From Fomes fomentarius (Eukaryota; Basidiomycota; Agaricomycetes; Polyporales; Polyporaceae): 64,000 nt of DNA. The DNA is taken from NCBI GenBank assembly GCA_022606135.1, contig JABYQN010000003.1:62001-126000 (forward strand), read 5' to 3'. The number at the start of each line of letters is the position of its first letter. Positions within the stretch are counted from its first letter, which is position 1. The translations under genes were made by a program, and so were the position numbers. Under the pieces are notes generated by a model. That model did no database searches and was not told where the DNA came from. It saw only the letters and a list, made by a program, of their open reading frames with translations. Positions 33,272-45,737 of the stretch are shown here, in pieces.

Positions 33272-35083
33272 AAGGGGGTATTAAGCCTCCTCGAGCACTT
33301 CGCGCAGTGGTGCCGCACGGTTGTTCACGGCGAGGCAGAGGTTCTGAGTTGATCACGGCATAGAAGCTACGACCCTACCCGGAGCCCGAGTGTGACTCGG
33401 AGCTAGTGCGGAACACAGGCCCTGTGGCGACGGACGCTATGAAGAAACTTAGGCGAGATATCGAAATGAAATCGTAAGACCACACTAGGAGTCGAACGCT
33501 GATGCAACTCTAACTCAGCCTGTGGTCGCCGATCATCCCATTGTGGGCATTGGCCACAATGACAACGTCACTCCAAAGCCGCACTGCAACGCTGCTTCGC
33601 GGAATGTAATCGTCGTTGAGCAGACACGAGGAAATACCACAAGATACGATACACTTACTGGGACTAGTGCGAATGCGCTAGACATGCACGCGCCATGCGT
33701 TGATGGCCACCTTGCGTACAGTGGAGAAGCTGAAAGCTTACGGTATCGATCGTGAGCTTTGTGAGGCTGAATCGATGATGCCGTATGTCATTAAAACATA
33801 CGCAGGGTCACCAGACTCCAAACCGGCCTGGTGTCTTCCTCATGCTGAGGTGTCGGGCGGTACCGACCCATAGCCCAGCGGAACATAAGATGCGCGCGCT
33901 TGCTGTACGGAATACGCACTGGTGCATCGCCTTAGGGGCTGAAACATACGAGGTTGCGTCATCTGCCGTCGATATCGTTGAGTTAGCATGCAAAAGCATG
34001 TGAGAAACAACTCCAACGGGGAAACACATTAGTATATTCTTACCCGACGCGAGCGCTTGTCCATCCGGTCACGAGGAGGGGGTTAAGTTAACTTCGTTCG
34101 TTGGGTATACAGTGATGTCACTGTGTAGGGATATATGAGCGTAAATCAGAGGTCTAGACCGTAAAGTCCGTCAAACCTGGGAAGGATGCGAGACGATCAT
34201 GAAGAGGAACGTGGTGCGCGGGGACGAGTACGTAAAGTGCGCTCGTCGGGGTAACCATGTGGAGGATGCCGCACCGAGTCACCCTGTTCGCAACCTTGTT
34301 AGAGGAAGACGAGTATACACGCGTATTCGACGCGACTAGGGTTTGTGCCTTGAAGTGCGCCGTGGGGATGATGGATTATCTATAGCACATAGCAACGTGC
34401 AGAAGCGCAGCCGCAAGCTTTTTCGCGTGGCGATTCTGGACGCAATCAGCCAGAATTCTCAGCTACCTCCTGACGGATTCAGGCGGAAGGCAGTCAGGTC
34501 AGGCGGACAGCCATCGAAGTATCGGGGCTCAAAGGTAGTCCGATGTTGGTGCCTGGGTGAGCAACTCAAGTGAGATCGGACTCGATGTAAGCAGAATATC
34601 GTGTTCTGAGATGTCGAGAGTTGGTATGATGAGCTCCAACAAAAGGCTACGAACTTGTTGACTCGGAGTACGTCGGACTCAGGAGTTGTGGTCGACGGGA
34701 TGGTGGGTGACAAATAAGGTGTACAAACATTATGTAAGCTCATCCAACGCAGCGCTACCAAACTTCTTCGACCACTACTAAATATGGCACTACCCGACAT
34801 CTCGAGTTTCAAGCTTCACACGGCCTGTCAAGCAGGCTCAGCATTGTTTTTGAACACTTCCTTACTCGTGCTTACATCTTTGACATCTTCTATTGTGTCG
34901 CTTTGTAAGTCCTTTGTCACTGTTCAAGCGCGGTGGACAATACTATCGCGGGGAAGCTTTGTTGAAGCTAAAAAAAGCTGCTTTGGCATGGAAACACCTC
35001 GCACTCGGAACGGAACTTTTGTTGGCGTTCAAAGTTCAAAGTTGAACCATGCGAACTTTGGCAGCGCGAATGGGTAGGCCCTC
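33272..35083. other. Intergenic, 1.8 kb, no gene recognised
   Basis: Short frames only. A 7-bp inverted match GACCACA/TGTGGTC brackets ~36 bases near 33481-33530 but is too short for a tRNA. The sequence around 34900-35060 is AT-richer and ends in the TATA of the next gene. Confidence 0.4.
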
Positions 35084-35094
35084 ATATATATATT
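35084..35094 (+). promoter_or_regulatory. TATA box of the secreted-protein gene
   Basis: ATATATATATT about 180 bp upstream of the ATG at 35272; the long leader is CT-rich and begins near CCTCACCC. Confidence 0.45.
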
Positions 35095-35271
35095 GACCTC
35101 TCTTCCCCCGTGCTTCCTCACCCTTGTCCTCACATTCATACCTGTACGCCTGTGGCTCGAGCAGCGCTCCGTCCGCCCGTCTCTCATTAACTTCTGCATC
35201 CTATCAGAGGCTAGACGCTTCCGAGTTCCCGCTTCAGCTAGCTAGTCTACGCGATCACCACCTCAGCAACC

Positions 35272-36473
35272 ATGGTTCACTTCACCACTGCAGTTCTCGT
35301 TCTTGCCCTTTCGGCCACCGTCCAGGCTGCGCCTCTCAACAAGCGCATCGCTCAGGTCATTGCAGACTCCACTGCGCTATGGGAGAAGGCTTGTGTACGT
35401 ATCTACTCCACACTGTTACTGAGAGCACAATCTCATCTCTCCATGCACAGCTTGCAGCAGGCGGCGGGGAGAAATGCAACCCTGTCTCCGTCACCGCTTT
35501 CACGACTCTCCTTGCTGCGGCGGGTCCCTGTGAGCAGCAGGACTCGGCGGACGCGATGATCGATCTCGCGAAAACCCTCAACAACGACGCAGACATGATC
35601 AAGTTTGCGCAGATCTTCGCGCAGCAGCCCCGCAACACTGTGAGTCCCCGGTCTCCCCTCACCGTTCCACAGCGCTCTATAATAATTCTATTCTTGCCGA
35701 TCAGCCGAATTCGCAAGCCGTCCCTTACTGCCAACAAGCACCGAAAAACTCGGAACTCACCGGCCTGTTCCAGTGCCAGTTCCAAGGCGCCAACCAGAAG
35801 ACGTTCGTCGGCGGCCTCGCACTAGGAGCTGCAGGCACCATTCCCTTCGGCCACACAGAGGCTCTCAACCCGCTCGGCTCCTGCGCTGCGAACCCCGACG
35901 GACCCATCGCGGACGGCACACAGCTCACAGATATCACGCAGGACCCTGGTCTGAAGAACGTCTCCGGTTCCTCTAGTGCTCCTTCTAAGTCATCCGCCGG
36001 CAAGCCGCAGGAGACCAGCTCGGCGCCTGCGCCTGCGAGCACCACAGAAGCCACGGCAACTAGCACCGAGGTATCAGCTGCCCCTCCCGCTGAGACGAGC
36101 AGCGCCTCGTCGAGCTCCAGTTCGTCGGACTTCAAGCTTCAGAACGCCCTCGATGCGCAGAAGCTAAACGCACAGTTCCAGACGCTCGCCGCCGACTCGT
36201 CTTGCTCAGGTACGTTTCTGACTCGTGATACGTGATTGGCTATCGAACTGAGTGATCATTCGTGCAGAGGGCGACCAGGCGTGCATCGACGGCGGCTTCG
36301 CGATGTGCGTTGGGGGCAAGTTCGTCAACATGGGCTGCGCCGCGCCGACGAAGTGCTTCGCGCTTCCGCTCGTCAACAAGGCGGGCACGTCGCTCGCGTG
36401 CACGACGGAGGATGACGCGCTCGCGCGCATAGCTGCGCCGGGTGCCACTGGCGGCCTCACCGGCAGCGATTGA
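35272..36473 (+). CDS. Secreted protein, 340 aa, with C-terminal Cys-containing module
   Basis: Exons 35272-35394, 35451-35639, 35705-36209 and 36268-36473 join in frame. The signal peptide MVHFTTAVLVLALSATVQA is followed by APLNKR, a Kex2-type site. The N-terminal domain has scattered cysteines (EKACLAAGGGEKCNPVSV, GPCEQQDSAD, VPYCQQAPKN, LFQCQFQGANQKTF). A Ser/Thr/Pro/Ala-rich linker of about 60 residues, probably O-glycosylated, follows. The C-terminal module reads DSSCSEGDQACIDGGFAMCV, then GKFVNMGCA and FALPLVNKAGTSLACTTED. This module is common in agaricomycete secreted proteins and resembles chitin-binding CBM19-type modules in spacing, but I cannot confirm carbohydrate binding. The protein likely acts in or outside the cell wall. 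Confidence 0.88.
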
Positions 36474-37592
36474 GTGGATTTATGAGGTCAAACTCGCGCA
36501 GCAAGACTGGTCGTCGGAGGATGTGAGCTCTGGAGCCATGTCCTGCGGTGTCTTATTCGTTCCATTATGGGTTGTATTTGTCTCTCGACTTGTTGTATCG
36601 ATAGCTTGTCCAGGGTCCACGCATACGACACCTGCTCCGTTACTTACCACATTATGTTCTTGTAGGCATAACATCTCAATTCAACGCAGTCGTGTCTCTT
36701 GTCTTGATTGAACTATTGGCAGGTGTCATCAGTACGTATAGCCTGTGCCATTCGGCCAGTCGAACGCAAGTCGAACGCAAGTACTACTTGTGCTCTCTTT
36801 TGTCTCCTGATGTGGCACCCTGTAACTCACCTCTATTATGAGCACGCTCGCATTGATGTCGAGTCCCTTTGGAAGGTAAGTGACTTCAGATCCCTCTCCT
36901 TCTCGACCAGTAGCCACGGACCGGCATGGAATCTGCACTAGTAGGGAAGTGGGTGCATACGGTGAGTGTAGTTGGTCGCGATGCGCGCATCCACTGGCAC
37001 ATACTTCTGCTAACTACTTCTGCCTGAGGTGAGTAGAAACGTGAAAGGCATTTTTGGGGTCTGGATTGTGAGCGTTCGAGAGACACGTGGCCTGCGGAAG
37101 GTGCCGGGAAACTATCGGCTGATGTGGCTGTGCCACACGGCGGGTCAATCGGTGCCAGCGTTTGGACGTTCTCGCTGTCCGCCAACGTGCATTTGTTCTC
37201 GAGAGTCGACATAGGCCTTGTGATGGATGGATACGGGCGCGCGCATACTGATGGACTCTTCTTCTCTCTACAGCTATCCGTCTCCTGGACGGAGGGACCT
37301 GGATCGCCGTCGCCGACGACGACCGCCGGCGGACAATAACGCCTTGACCCTCGAATAAAGGAATGTCGCTAAGCGAGCGGCCAAAGCTCCGCGAGCTAGT
37401 TACCCTCTTGTTTATGCATTCGCTGCCTTCATTGTTGCCACTCCGACACCGCGTCCCCCAGACCGCTTCACGGACCGTGCCGCCTTATACTTAGCCGAGG
37501 TCCAAGTAGGTCCTGGTGTATACACATTTCCTTCCCCAACCACCAACTCCTCCTCCAGACCACCCTCGCCCGAGCTGCATACTTCGTCGTCT
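36474..37592. other. Intergenic; open frame upstream of the disordered-protein start
   Basis: No gene recognised at 36474-37360. From about 37361 the frame of the next gene is open for ~77 codons without an ATG, so an additional 5' exon of that gene may lie here. Confidence 0.4.
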
Positions 37593-40500
37593 ATGTCTCC
37601 ATCCTTGCCGCGACACTCATCTATCATGGTTATGAACACAACACAACGGGCACGCTCGCGTTCATCCTCACCAGAGGACAATGCGGAAGTCGCGCCACAG
37701 TCACCGCCTGTGGCTTCAACCTCGCTTCCTTCCGCTACACCCCAAACGAACGCTGGACGTATTGATGAGGGCGACATGTCGTTTCGCAGAAACCGTCGCA
37801 CGGGACTGGCAACCATCCGCTGGGCTCCCGACCTCGCAAACGCTCTGGTCAACCGCTTGAGCAGTCTCACAGTCAAGGCCTCTGAGAAGCCGTAAGTCAC
37901 GAGTTCCTTCTCATTATGAATGGACGTGCTAACCAGTCGATACGTACCAATATTTAGAGGTCCCGTGAGGAACCAGTTCAAGAGTACCCTGCGACGCGCG
38001 CCGTACGAGAGGTCCGGCCGCCCGCAACGGTTGCAACAGCGGGTGAGGATCTGCGAGCCGGAGCCTCCTCGTTTCCTCGATAACACCCCTGCGCCACTCA
38101 CCGGTGATGCCGACTACGAACATTCTCTTCGTCAGTCTACACTCTACCCAACCGCTGGTCCCTCGGGCACTAGCATGGACGAGGTGTCCCAAGCTGAAGA
38201 AGACGAAGCAGAAAGCGAAGATAGTAGCATGGACGATGAAGACGAGGACGGCGACGAGGATGAAGAAACCAGTGACGAAGACAGCGATGAGGAAGTGATG
38301 GACGCACACGACGACGGTCATAGCGGGGTTGCAGGAGGTACGGGCGGAGATGATGAGGATAACGAAGACGCCGACGAAGATATCGAGGTTGAAGCTGAAG
38401 ACGCGGATAACGAGGAAGAGGAGGAAGAGGAAGAGAAAGCAGAGGTGGTCGAGGAAGACCAACTTGAGCCTGAAGAATTACCGGAGCCTCTACACAATTG
38501 GCAACCTCCACGCCCACCTACTCCTTCTCCGCCGCGTCGCGACGACGACGACGACGATGCAGCATTTCATTCTTCAGAGCGTCAGACAGCCGACCTCGCT
38601 GCGTATGAAGATGTGGAATCACCCTACGTTCCAGCCAGCCTAACCCGTACTCCGGAGGAGCTTGATGCAGAGGCAGATAGACTACTGCAAGAAATTTCAG
38701 CCGGCCTAGATGGAACGGTCACCTATTCAACCCCGGTCGAGCACAACACACCGTCGCTCCCGGGCGGCGATGGGCTGCCTTCCATTGTCGTCACGACCCC
38801 CACCCCCTCGTCCCTTATCTCTTCCCTTACGCCATCTGCTGAGGAGCAGGAGGCAGCACCTTCTTCACCCAAACCACGCTATACCGCCAAAGATATCTTC
38901 GGGACGTCCGACGACGACGACGACGATCTGTCTCCCAAGACTCGCGAGCCCGCCACTGCTCCGGAGGAGCGCCCGGCGTCTCCTTCACGGCGATCTCCCA
39001 GCCCACCACAAGCGCCCACAGAAAGAACGCCATACGCGGAAGTAGCAGAGGTGTGTTTTGGTTCTTACCATTGTGCGCCGCGTTCGTCCTGACATTATAC
39101 TAGCCGCAGCCTTCTCTCTCCTCTCCTCCCACCCATTCCGACCGCCCCGCATCCCCTCAAGAACCATCCGTAATGTTTTCCTCCTCCGCCACACTCCCCG
39201 CTCCCAGCTGGCCCTCCTCATACCTGCCTCCATCCGCCCCACCCGCATCCTTTTTCACCCAACCCTTTGCACCGGCTCTCCCTGCTCTTCCTGTTCTCCC
39301 CACTCTGCCTGACGAAGCGTCTATGGCCATGGAGGAATACATCGAGAGGCCCAATCGACGCCCACCTCGCCGCCATGCTCAACGTCCCTCGCGTTTATCC
39401 CCTGCAATAAACTTCCATCCACGTCTATGGCGCTGTGCCCCACCACCTCCACTACCGCGCAATCCTGCTCGCCGCATGCCCCGTCGTCCGCTGGATCCCA
39501 ATAATCGCCGTGACCGCCAACGCTTGCGGCGCATGCAACTGTCCGCGGTTCGCCAGCACTTGCTCGCTCATCGCACCGCCAGCGTGTCGTACTTCAGCTC
39601 GACTCTTACTCGCGACGTGGCAATGGACGAGGTATATCAGACGAGCACCGTCGCCACAGTGAGTCTCGCCACACCTGCCTTTGCCCCAGTTCTTTCCGCC
39701 CCAATCGATACCGCCCCCGTTTTTCCGGCCGCTTTCATTCCTGCTTTGGTATACGGCGATGGTGAGGGCATGGAGGTAGATGGCGACGGGTCTGTTGCAC
39801 CACCAAGCTCGTTCCCGGGTGTCCACAGCGTGTGGTCCGGTGTAGCGTCCAGTTCACCATTCACGGTCGTGATGACTTTCGACAACGATTGCGTCTTGGA
39901 AGACATCGAGATCGGTGACGCTTCGCCGGAGTGCCCTCAAGACCGATTCGCCACGGTGTCTGGCACTGTCGTTCAGCCCGTTGTCGCCGCCACAGTGTCG
40001 GAAGAACCCGAGGATCGTGCTACAGTGGCAAACGCCCTCTTGTCGATGTCTCAAGTCCAAACACCCGTGGACGCCCCTTCTACGTCTACACCGATCGTTT
40101 CCGGTTCTCAGGATAGTGCCCATAGCCCAAGCGCAACTGAGTCGTCCACTGAAGGTATGACATCCGCTGCCTCGTTGTACAACTCTTCTCATCATGCTAC
40201 TTCTATAGTCTCTGTTGCTGCGTCTGCCGATGTCCCCAACGCTGAAGAAGAAACCCAGGCCGCGGCCGCGGCCGTCCCTCTTCCCATTGTGGCACATGGT
40301 GGGCCGGTGGTTGAGCCCAGTGAATCCTTCCTGGCCACTCTCGAGGTGTACGAGGAGGGTAGTGACGGCTGGGATGATGAGGAAGCCGACAACGGTACAG
40401 CGGCCGACAAGGATGAAACGGTCAACGACGATGAAGAGGACGGCGGAGAGTCAGGGGAGGTTGAAGTTGAAGACGATGATGAAGACGATGATGAAGACTC

Positions 40501-43500
40501 AGACTCGGACGATGAGGATGAGGATGAGGACGAGGACGAGGACGACCCGTCTCAATGGGAAGTAGTCCTCAGTGTCCTCCCTTCCGACAAGGCGGATGCC
40601 CCCGCTCCTGCTGTTCCCTCGCCTCCTGGTGAGGTTTCCGCCGAGCAGTCCCCTGCCCCCGGACCTGTCAAGTCTTCGCTCCTGACCAAACCCGCCGTTG
40701 AGCCTACTGTTTCCAACACTCCTATAGCCGAGCCTGTTCACAGGAGCCCGTCGGCTGTGGCCAGAAAGCCGTCACCTGCACCGAGCGACGCTCTTAGGAA
40801 CAAGCAGCGCTCCGACGCCCACGATGCCGCTATCTCCAGTGCTCCATCCCCGTTCAAGACGCCAGCTACTGGTGCACAGTTTGCGTTCACATCCATTCTA
40901 CCTTCCCTCCCTGTCCCACAGACAATCGCCCCTTCGTCGTTGATGTATGCTCTTGGAGGCCCATCCGTGGCTTCAGCCAAGCCTACGTCTTCGACTTTCC
41001 CGGCTTCCCCTGGGCCATCCCCTGCACCCATCACGTCCTCGATCCCTGTGCATTATAAAGCGCCTCTTACAACGCCGTCAAGTCCATTCGCAATTCCCTC
41101 TACTACTCCTAGGCCTGATGGACTCATTCCCGAACCCGCTCCTCACGTGCCGATAAATGCCAGTGAATGGCGAAGTCGGGAGTCCATGGTCCAGCGACTT
41201 GCAGAGACTGCCGCGGCCTCGTCCGTATCGCGATCAGATGGCATGGGTCCGTCCGAGAGAAGGGCGAGGCTGGTGAAGCAGCAACAACAGAAGAAGAGCG
41301 CGCAGGATCTGATCGCCAGCATCAAGCAGGGTCTCAAGCCGACAGAGTTCGTTCTCCCTTCTTATCGTAGACTATCCTTGCTCATCATACGGCCATTACA
41401 GTGAGGCAATGCCTCAGGCACCGGAGCCCGTTCAGCCTAAGCGCGAGCCCCAGAGTGCAAAGATGGCGGACGTACATCCCGTCCAGCGCGCTGACGTGCA
41501 ACCTGTTCAACCTGCCGCTGCACATCCCCAAGCACAGGGCGAGCCTAGGGTGGAGATCGACGAAGTCATTCAGTTCACAGATGACTTTGAGTTCGTCACC
41601 GTCAAGCAGAAGATGCTCGTATGGCCGGATGGTACGCGGGTTCCGATGGAGGAGGACAAAGAAGCTCCCCTCTCACGGGTTGAAGCAGTCCCGAATCGTC
41701 AAGACGTCATGCTCCATATCTCCGAGTACAACCTTCATCCGCAGGGCGAGAGCCGCCCTGGGAGCAGTGAAGCTGGCCCCCAGGACAGCGACGGACCTGC
41801 TGAAGGGTCAGCGGTTGATGCTGTTTTCGAGCATGCTGACATTCAGGTCGACACTCGAGAAGTCGCTCATGGCGCACCTGTGGCGGAGACTGGTACGACT
41901 ATCCGTATTGACACTGTCGGCCCCGATCAAATACCCCACTGCGACAAAGGCAAGCGCCGAATGACGGAGCGAGAGTATGTCGAAGCGTATCCCGATCACG
42001 GTCCCGAGGTCATCGACGTGCCTGAAGAACTGCCTCCTGGCGTTGCGTCGGAGGAAGAGTACAGACTCAATGTGGAGTTCTTCAAGCTCCAGCAAGAGGC
42101 CGATCGTGTGACGAAGTGGGTGATTCCCTACGCTGCTATCCACTCGTTCGTACTAACGGATCGACAGAGCGAACAACACAAGAAGCCCGAGTGACGAAGG
42201 CTATGGAACTGCGAGTGACACGCAGTCACCAGATATCACGCGCTTGCTCTCCCTCGCCAGTCCTGTTGTGCCTTTGCGGCCGCAGCAGGGCGAGGGCGAG
42301 GACGAGGGTATCGCAGCATCTCCAGCAGAGAAGATGGAACCCGTCATCGACGCATCGACTGTGATTGAGTAAGTCTACGCACTCTAAGCTGGGCTTGCTC
42401 TGACAGCATCGTGCAGGAGTTCACCGTTCCCCGTAATTGCCGTTATCCCGCCCTCGCCGGAGATGGAAGTCGATCAGCCTGAAGCTTGCATGCCGACCAC
42501 GCCGACCCTCACGCTATCGTCGTCTGCCGGTGCTACCCTGAGTGCGCTTTCATCTCGCGTAGAAAGACAACGAGGACGTACGCCCAGGGGCAAGTCGATA
42601 TCGACTCCCAGGAAGCTGATGCCGAGGAAGTCGAAGCCGACCTCGCTCGTCCCGTCTCCACCCGCTCAGGACATGTCCACCGATTTCCAGCCGGTTCCTG
42701 CTGCTCTGACCTCGTTCAACTTCTCCTTGACTGGGGCGGCCTCTTCCTCAGCGTTCCCCTCTCTCCCTTCATTCGGCCCTGGTCTTCCTGTAGCGGCTGC
42801 ATCTTCGCCCACTTCCGCCGCTCCGGTCGTTGCCCACAATCTTCACTCGCACTCAACAGGGGTTGACTTCTCGCCTGGTCCTTCGGACTTTCTGTCGGGG
42901 GCATTAGACTCGGGAGCCGGAGCAAGCTTCCTTACGCCGGATAGCCTCTTCTCATGCGTTGGGACACAGCAGGCACTTCACCCCGCTGCAGCTTCTGTAT
43001 CCTCTGGCCCCGACCATACTTCTGACGACGTGGATATGTCTGAGCCTATCCCCGGCCTGGAGGAGTTCATTAACTCACAGTTCACCGACCTCGATCAGTT
43101 GTGTAGTGACGCGCCCTTGTCACTGGATTTTCCAAGTGACGACGCGAGTTTCATCGACGGCGTCATTGACGATATACTGCTGAGAGAGATCATGGCGGAC
43201 CTCGATCTAGGTGCAAGTGACGATGGATGTGTCTCGTTTGATGTGCCGGTAACCGCAGAGGTTCAACCATTGGCGGATCTCAGTTCAGAGCATCCAGAAG
43301 TCGTTGAAGAGACTGATGGTCAGGCCCTCACGGTACCCGTAGAAGACAATGTTGCGTCGTCGTCGCCGGGAACGCATGAAGCAGCACAGACGGAGCCTGT
43401 GCTGTCGGTACCGACAGTACAAGTGACTCCTGTAGAGTCGACCTCTGCTGCCAACTGCGTAGGCGCACAGAAGGAGGAGGATCCAGATTCGCCGTCGGAG

Positions 43501-44279
43501 GAAGACCGATCTACCGAGGCCGCGCCTGTTGCGACGTCACTTCTAGGGTCCGTAACACCCGTAGATCCTAGCGACTACGCTAGACTGTCCGTCATCGAAC
43601 CGCCAAAATCTCCCCGTACCGAAAGAGAGGTCTCTAGATCGCACGGCCGCATTCTACGGATTCCCGCATCTTTCGATGCCGCTGGAGGACCCTTTGCATC
43701 TCGTCTCGCGGCTCTTCTTCAGGTTGGAGGAAGACGTATATCACGAACATGCGGAACTCACCGTCCTGAGGTACGTCTTTTGTTCGTTGCTGTTCCACAA
43801 TGAACACGTCGCTTATGCCTTACCTATAGCTATCTGGTGACGTTCTACGGGCACCTCCCGAGCCGAGCTCAACCACCGTCGAACCCATTTCAAAGAGACC
43901 TGATATCTCTCAACGAGTCCCTGATCCAGTCTCTCGACCGCGCCGGCCCTTCCCTATCCTCATTCCTCCTCTGGTGCTCCGTTACAAACGCACTTCAGGC
44001 TTCTATAAGGGTCCAGTCGACCCTCCTTCCTCGCCCTCCTCACCGTCTCCATTATCCTCTTCCGATGACGAACAAATCGTCACTCCTGATGTACCATCTG
44101 GGAGCGCGACTCCGGTCGAGGATAACCCCACGGAGGCTGCTCACTCTCGAGCGCCCGGACAGAGTGTGGACGCGGATGCGGACGTCGCTGTGGTCGGGTC
44201 AGGGTTCGATCTATCGCTGAAGCTGACTGTTGCTCTCCTTGCTTACAACGTTGTGCGTCACTTAGTCGCATTGTTCTGA
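37593..44279 (+). CDS. Giant acidic disordered protein, 2117 aa, with hydrophobic C-terminal tail
   Basis: Seven exons, 37593-37891, 37958-39050, 39104-41346, 41402-42115, 42168-42368, 42417-43770 and 43830-44279, all phase-consistent. No enzyme or folded domain is recognised. The sequence is rich in Ser, Pro, Thr, Ala, Glu and Asp. Long acidic runs (DEDEDGDEDEETSDEDSDEE near residue 180; a DDDEDDDEDSDSDDEDEDED block near 910) alternate with Ser/Pro segments and basic patches such as RRPPRRHAQRPSRLS. A more ordered-looking stretch reads EVIQFTDDFEFVTVKQKMLV, then VWPDGTRVP, near residue 1270. The last 22 residues, LSLKLTVALLAYNVVRHLVA plus LF, form a single hydrophobic helix right at the C-terminus, as in tail-anchored proteins. 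The start may lie in a further upstream exon because the frame is open above 37593. Function unknown; a scaffold is a guess. Confidence 0.8.
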
Positions 44280-45737
44280 TCTTGTATTTGTATCGGAGTC
44301 GGACCGTCTGTCAGTTGTGTTGGACTTCTAACTGTATCGTTAGCTGCCTGTGTACTTTGCCGTGCTCTGCTATTTGCTTTTTTGGTCTTGCGTGTTGTTC
44401 TGGGTTTTGTATTGGAATATATCGTGGATGTGTTGCTGCCTGCAACCTCTTAACTCTGGATCCATCCTTGCTCTGTGATTGCCACATGATACTTAGGCTG
44501 CACCAGCGGACCGGCGGCGCGCGCGTTGGTTGGGCGCTAGATTTCTTTCCAACCGACTCACTCACTACTAGTAGTAATCAGTTACTACCAACGTTGAACG
44601 TTAAAGGTTGTGGCCACTGAAGAGTTATCATTCTTTTTTCTCTCTTCCTACATACGGCTGCTTCGGGCGAGCATCCCGGCACAACTGACCAGCAGACTGC
44701 ATGCATGAAGAACGTCACTATCACGATTCACGAAGCATACGCACGAGAAGCCTCCGACGCTGTTCAACTGTCAGGAAGAGATTATATGAACTGGGACCTC
44801 GAGGATGATGTAGCCATTCTCAGCCAAGCCCTGCAACATGGTCCGACGCCTCCTTGTCGGATAAAGTCGCTTTGGTACGAGGTGCGTCAGAACATGTCAC
44901 AGGATCGTCGTGTCTGCGGGTTATGGCGTGTTACCTGGTCACCTACACCGAAGCAGGTCATCTGAATCAGTCGGACCTGAAGTCGCTTGCATTATGTGGA
45001 CATGAAATCCTGATCGATGATCGAGAAATACCTCGTGTGGACGGTTCCTCACTCACACGAGCTGGGGATCCGGTCGGGCATAAGGGCCGCAACGTGTAGC
45101 TCGCCGCAAGATCTAAAGATGCTCTGGACGTGACAATGGTGCTACTGAGAGCATTCAATGTCCGTAAGTGATCTCGTTTCGCATTGACTGATGTTGCTGC
45201 ATAGACGTAAAATTTACTGTAGTCGCCCAGCTCTGACATTTGTTCAGAGTGCTAGATGTCTACAGTGCACTGACCAAGCGACTCGGAGAGCCTGGGATAT
45301 TTCGAACTTACGACTTCCCGCCACGTCCCGACTTCGTAAGTCGTTATCATGCGCTCACGTGACTTCACTTGGGCGTAAGCTGGTGCTGAATATCATATAT
45401 GGTAGCTTAGTCTGTCTAGATAATGCGGGCTCCGCATGCTCCAGACATCCTCCGTTTTGGACAGCGGCCATCTGGTATACGCGCCTTGCCAAGCGAGGTA
45501 TCAGCTCCCGACTTAGCTTCCATGCATCTATTGAAACTGACACCATCACATCGGACCTCACAGGGCCGATGTCTTCAGCTGGCCTCGCTCATTCTTCGTG
45601 GTAAGGTCCACCAGCACGGCCCCGGCGTGTTTGACACACGGTTGTACATCGGCCTGCGTTTCTACTGAGTTCATAATCCCTCGACATGATTTGAGGTACG
45701 GGCGTGTCCATCAGATCCCGCTCGCCCTGGCTAACTA
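44280..45737. other. Intergenic, possible short-chain dehydrogenase debris
   Basis: About 1.45 kb. Around 44850-45170 the plus strand reads SDKVALVRGAS and, after stops, LAARSKDALD, loosely recalling an SDR Rossmann start. The match is too weak to call a pseudogene. Nothing else recognised. Confidence 0.35.

Noticed and set aside
33478..33530. tRNA-like sequence (7-bp stem GACCACA/TGTGGTC with GTTCGACTCC inside, minus strand)
   Set aside because: Only about 50 bases between stem ends; anticodon arm missing and the T-arm does not pair. At most a chance match or a deleted relic.
37412..38101. 229-codon minus-strand frame opposite the disordered protein
   Set aside because: Shadow of the plus-strand coding sequence; its exon-intron model on the plus strand is phase-consistent.
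44850..45170. Short-chain dehydrogenase-like motifs (KVALVRGAS, LAARSKDAL)
   Set aside because: Two short similarities separated by stops, with no NAD-binding GxxxGxG or YxxxK site; too weak for a pseudogene call.
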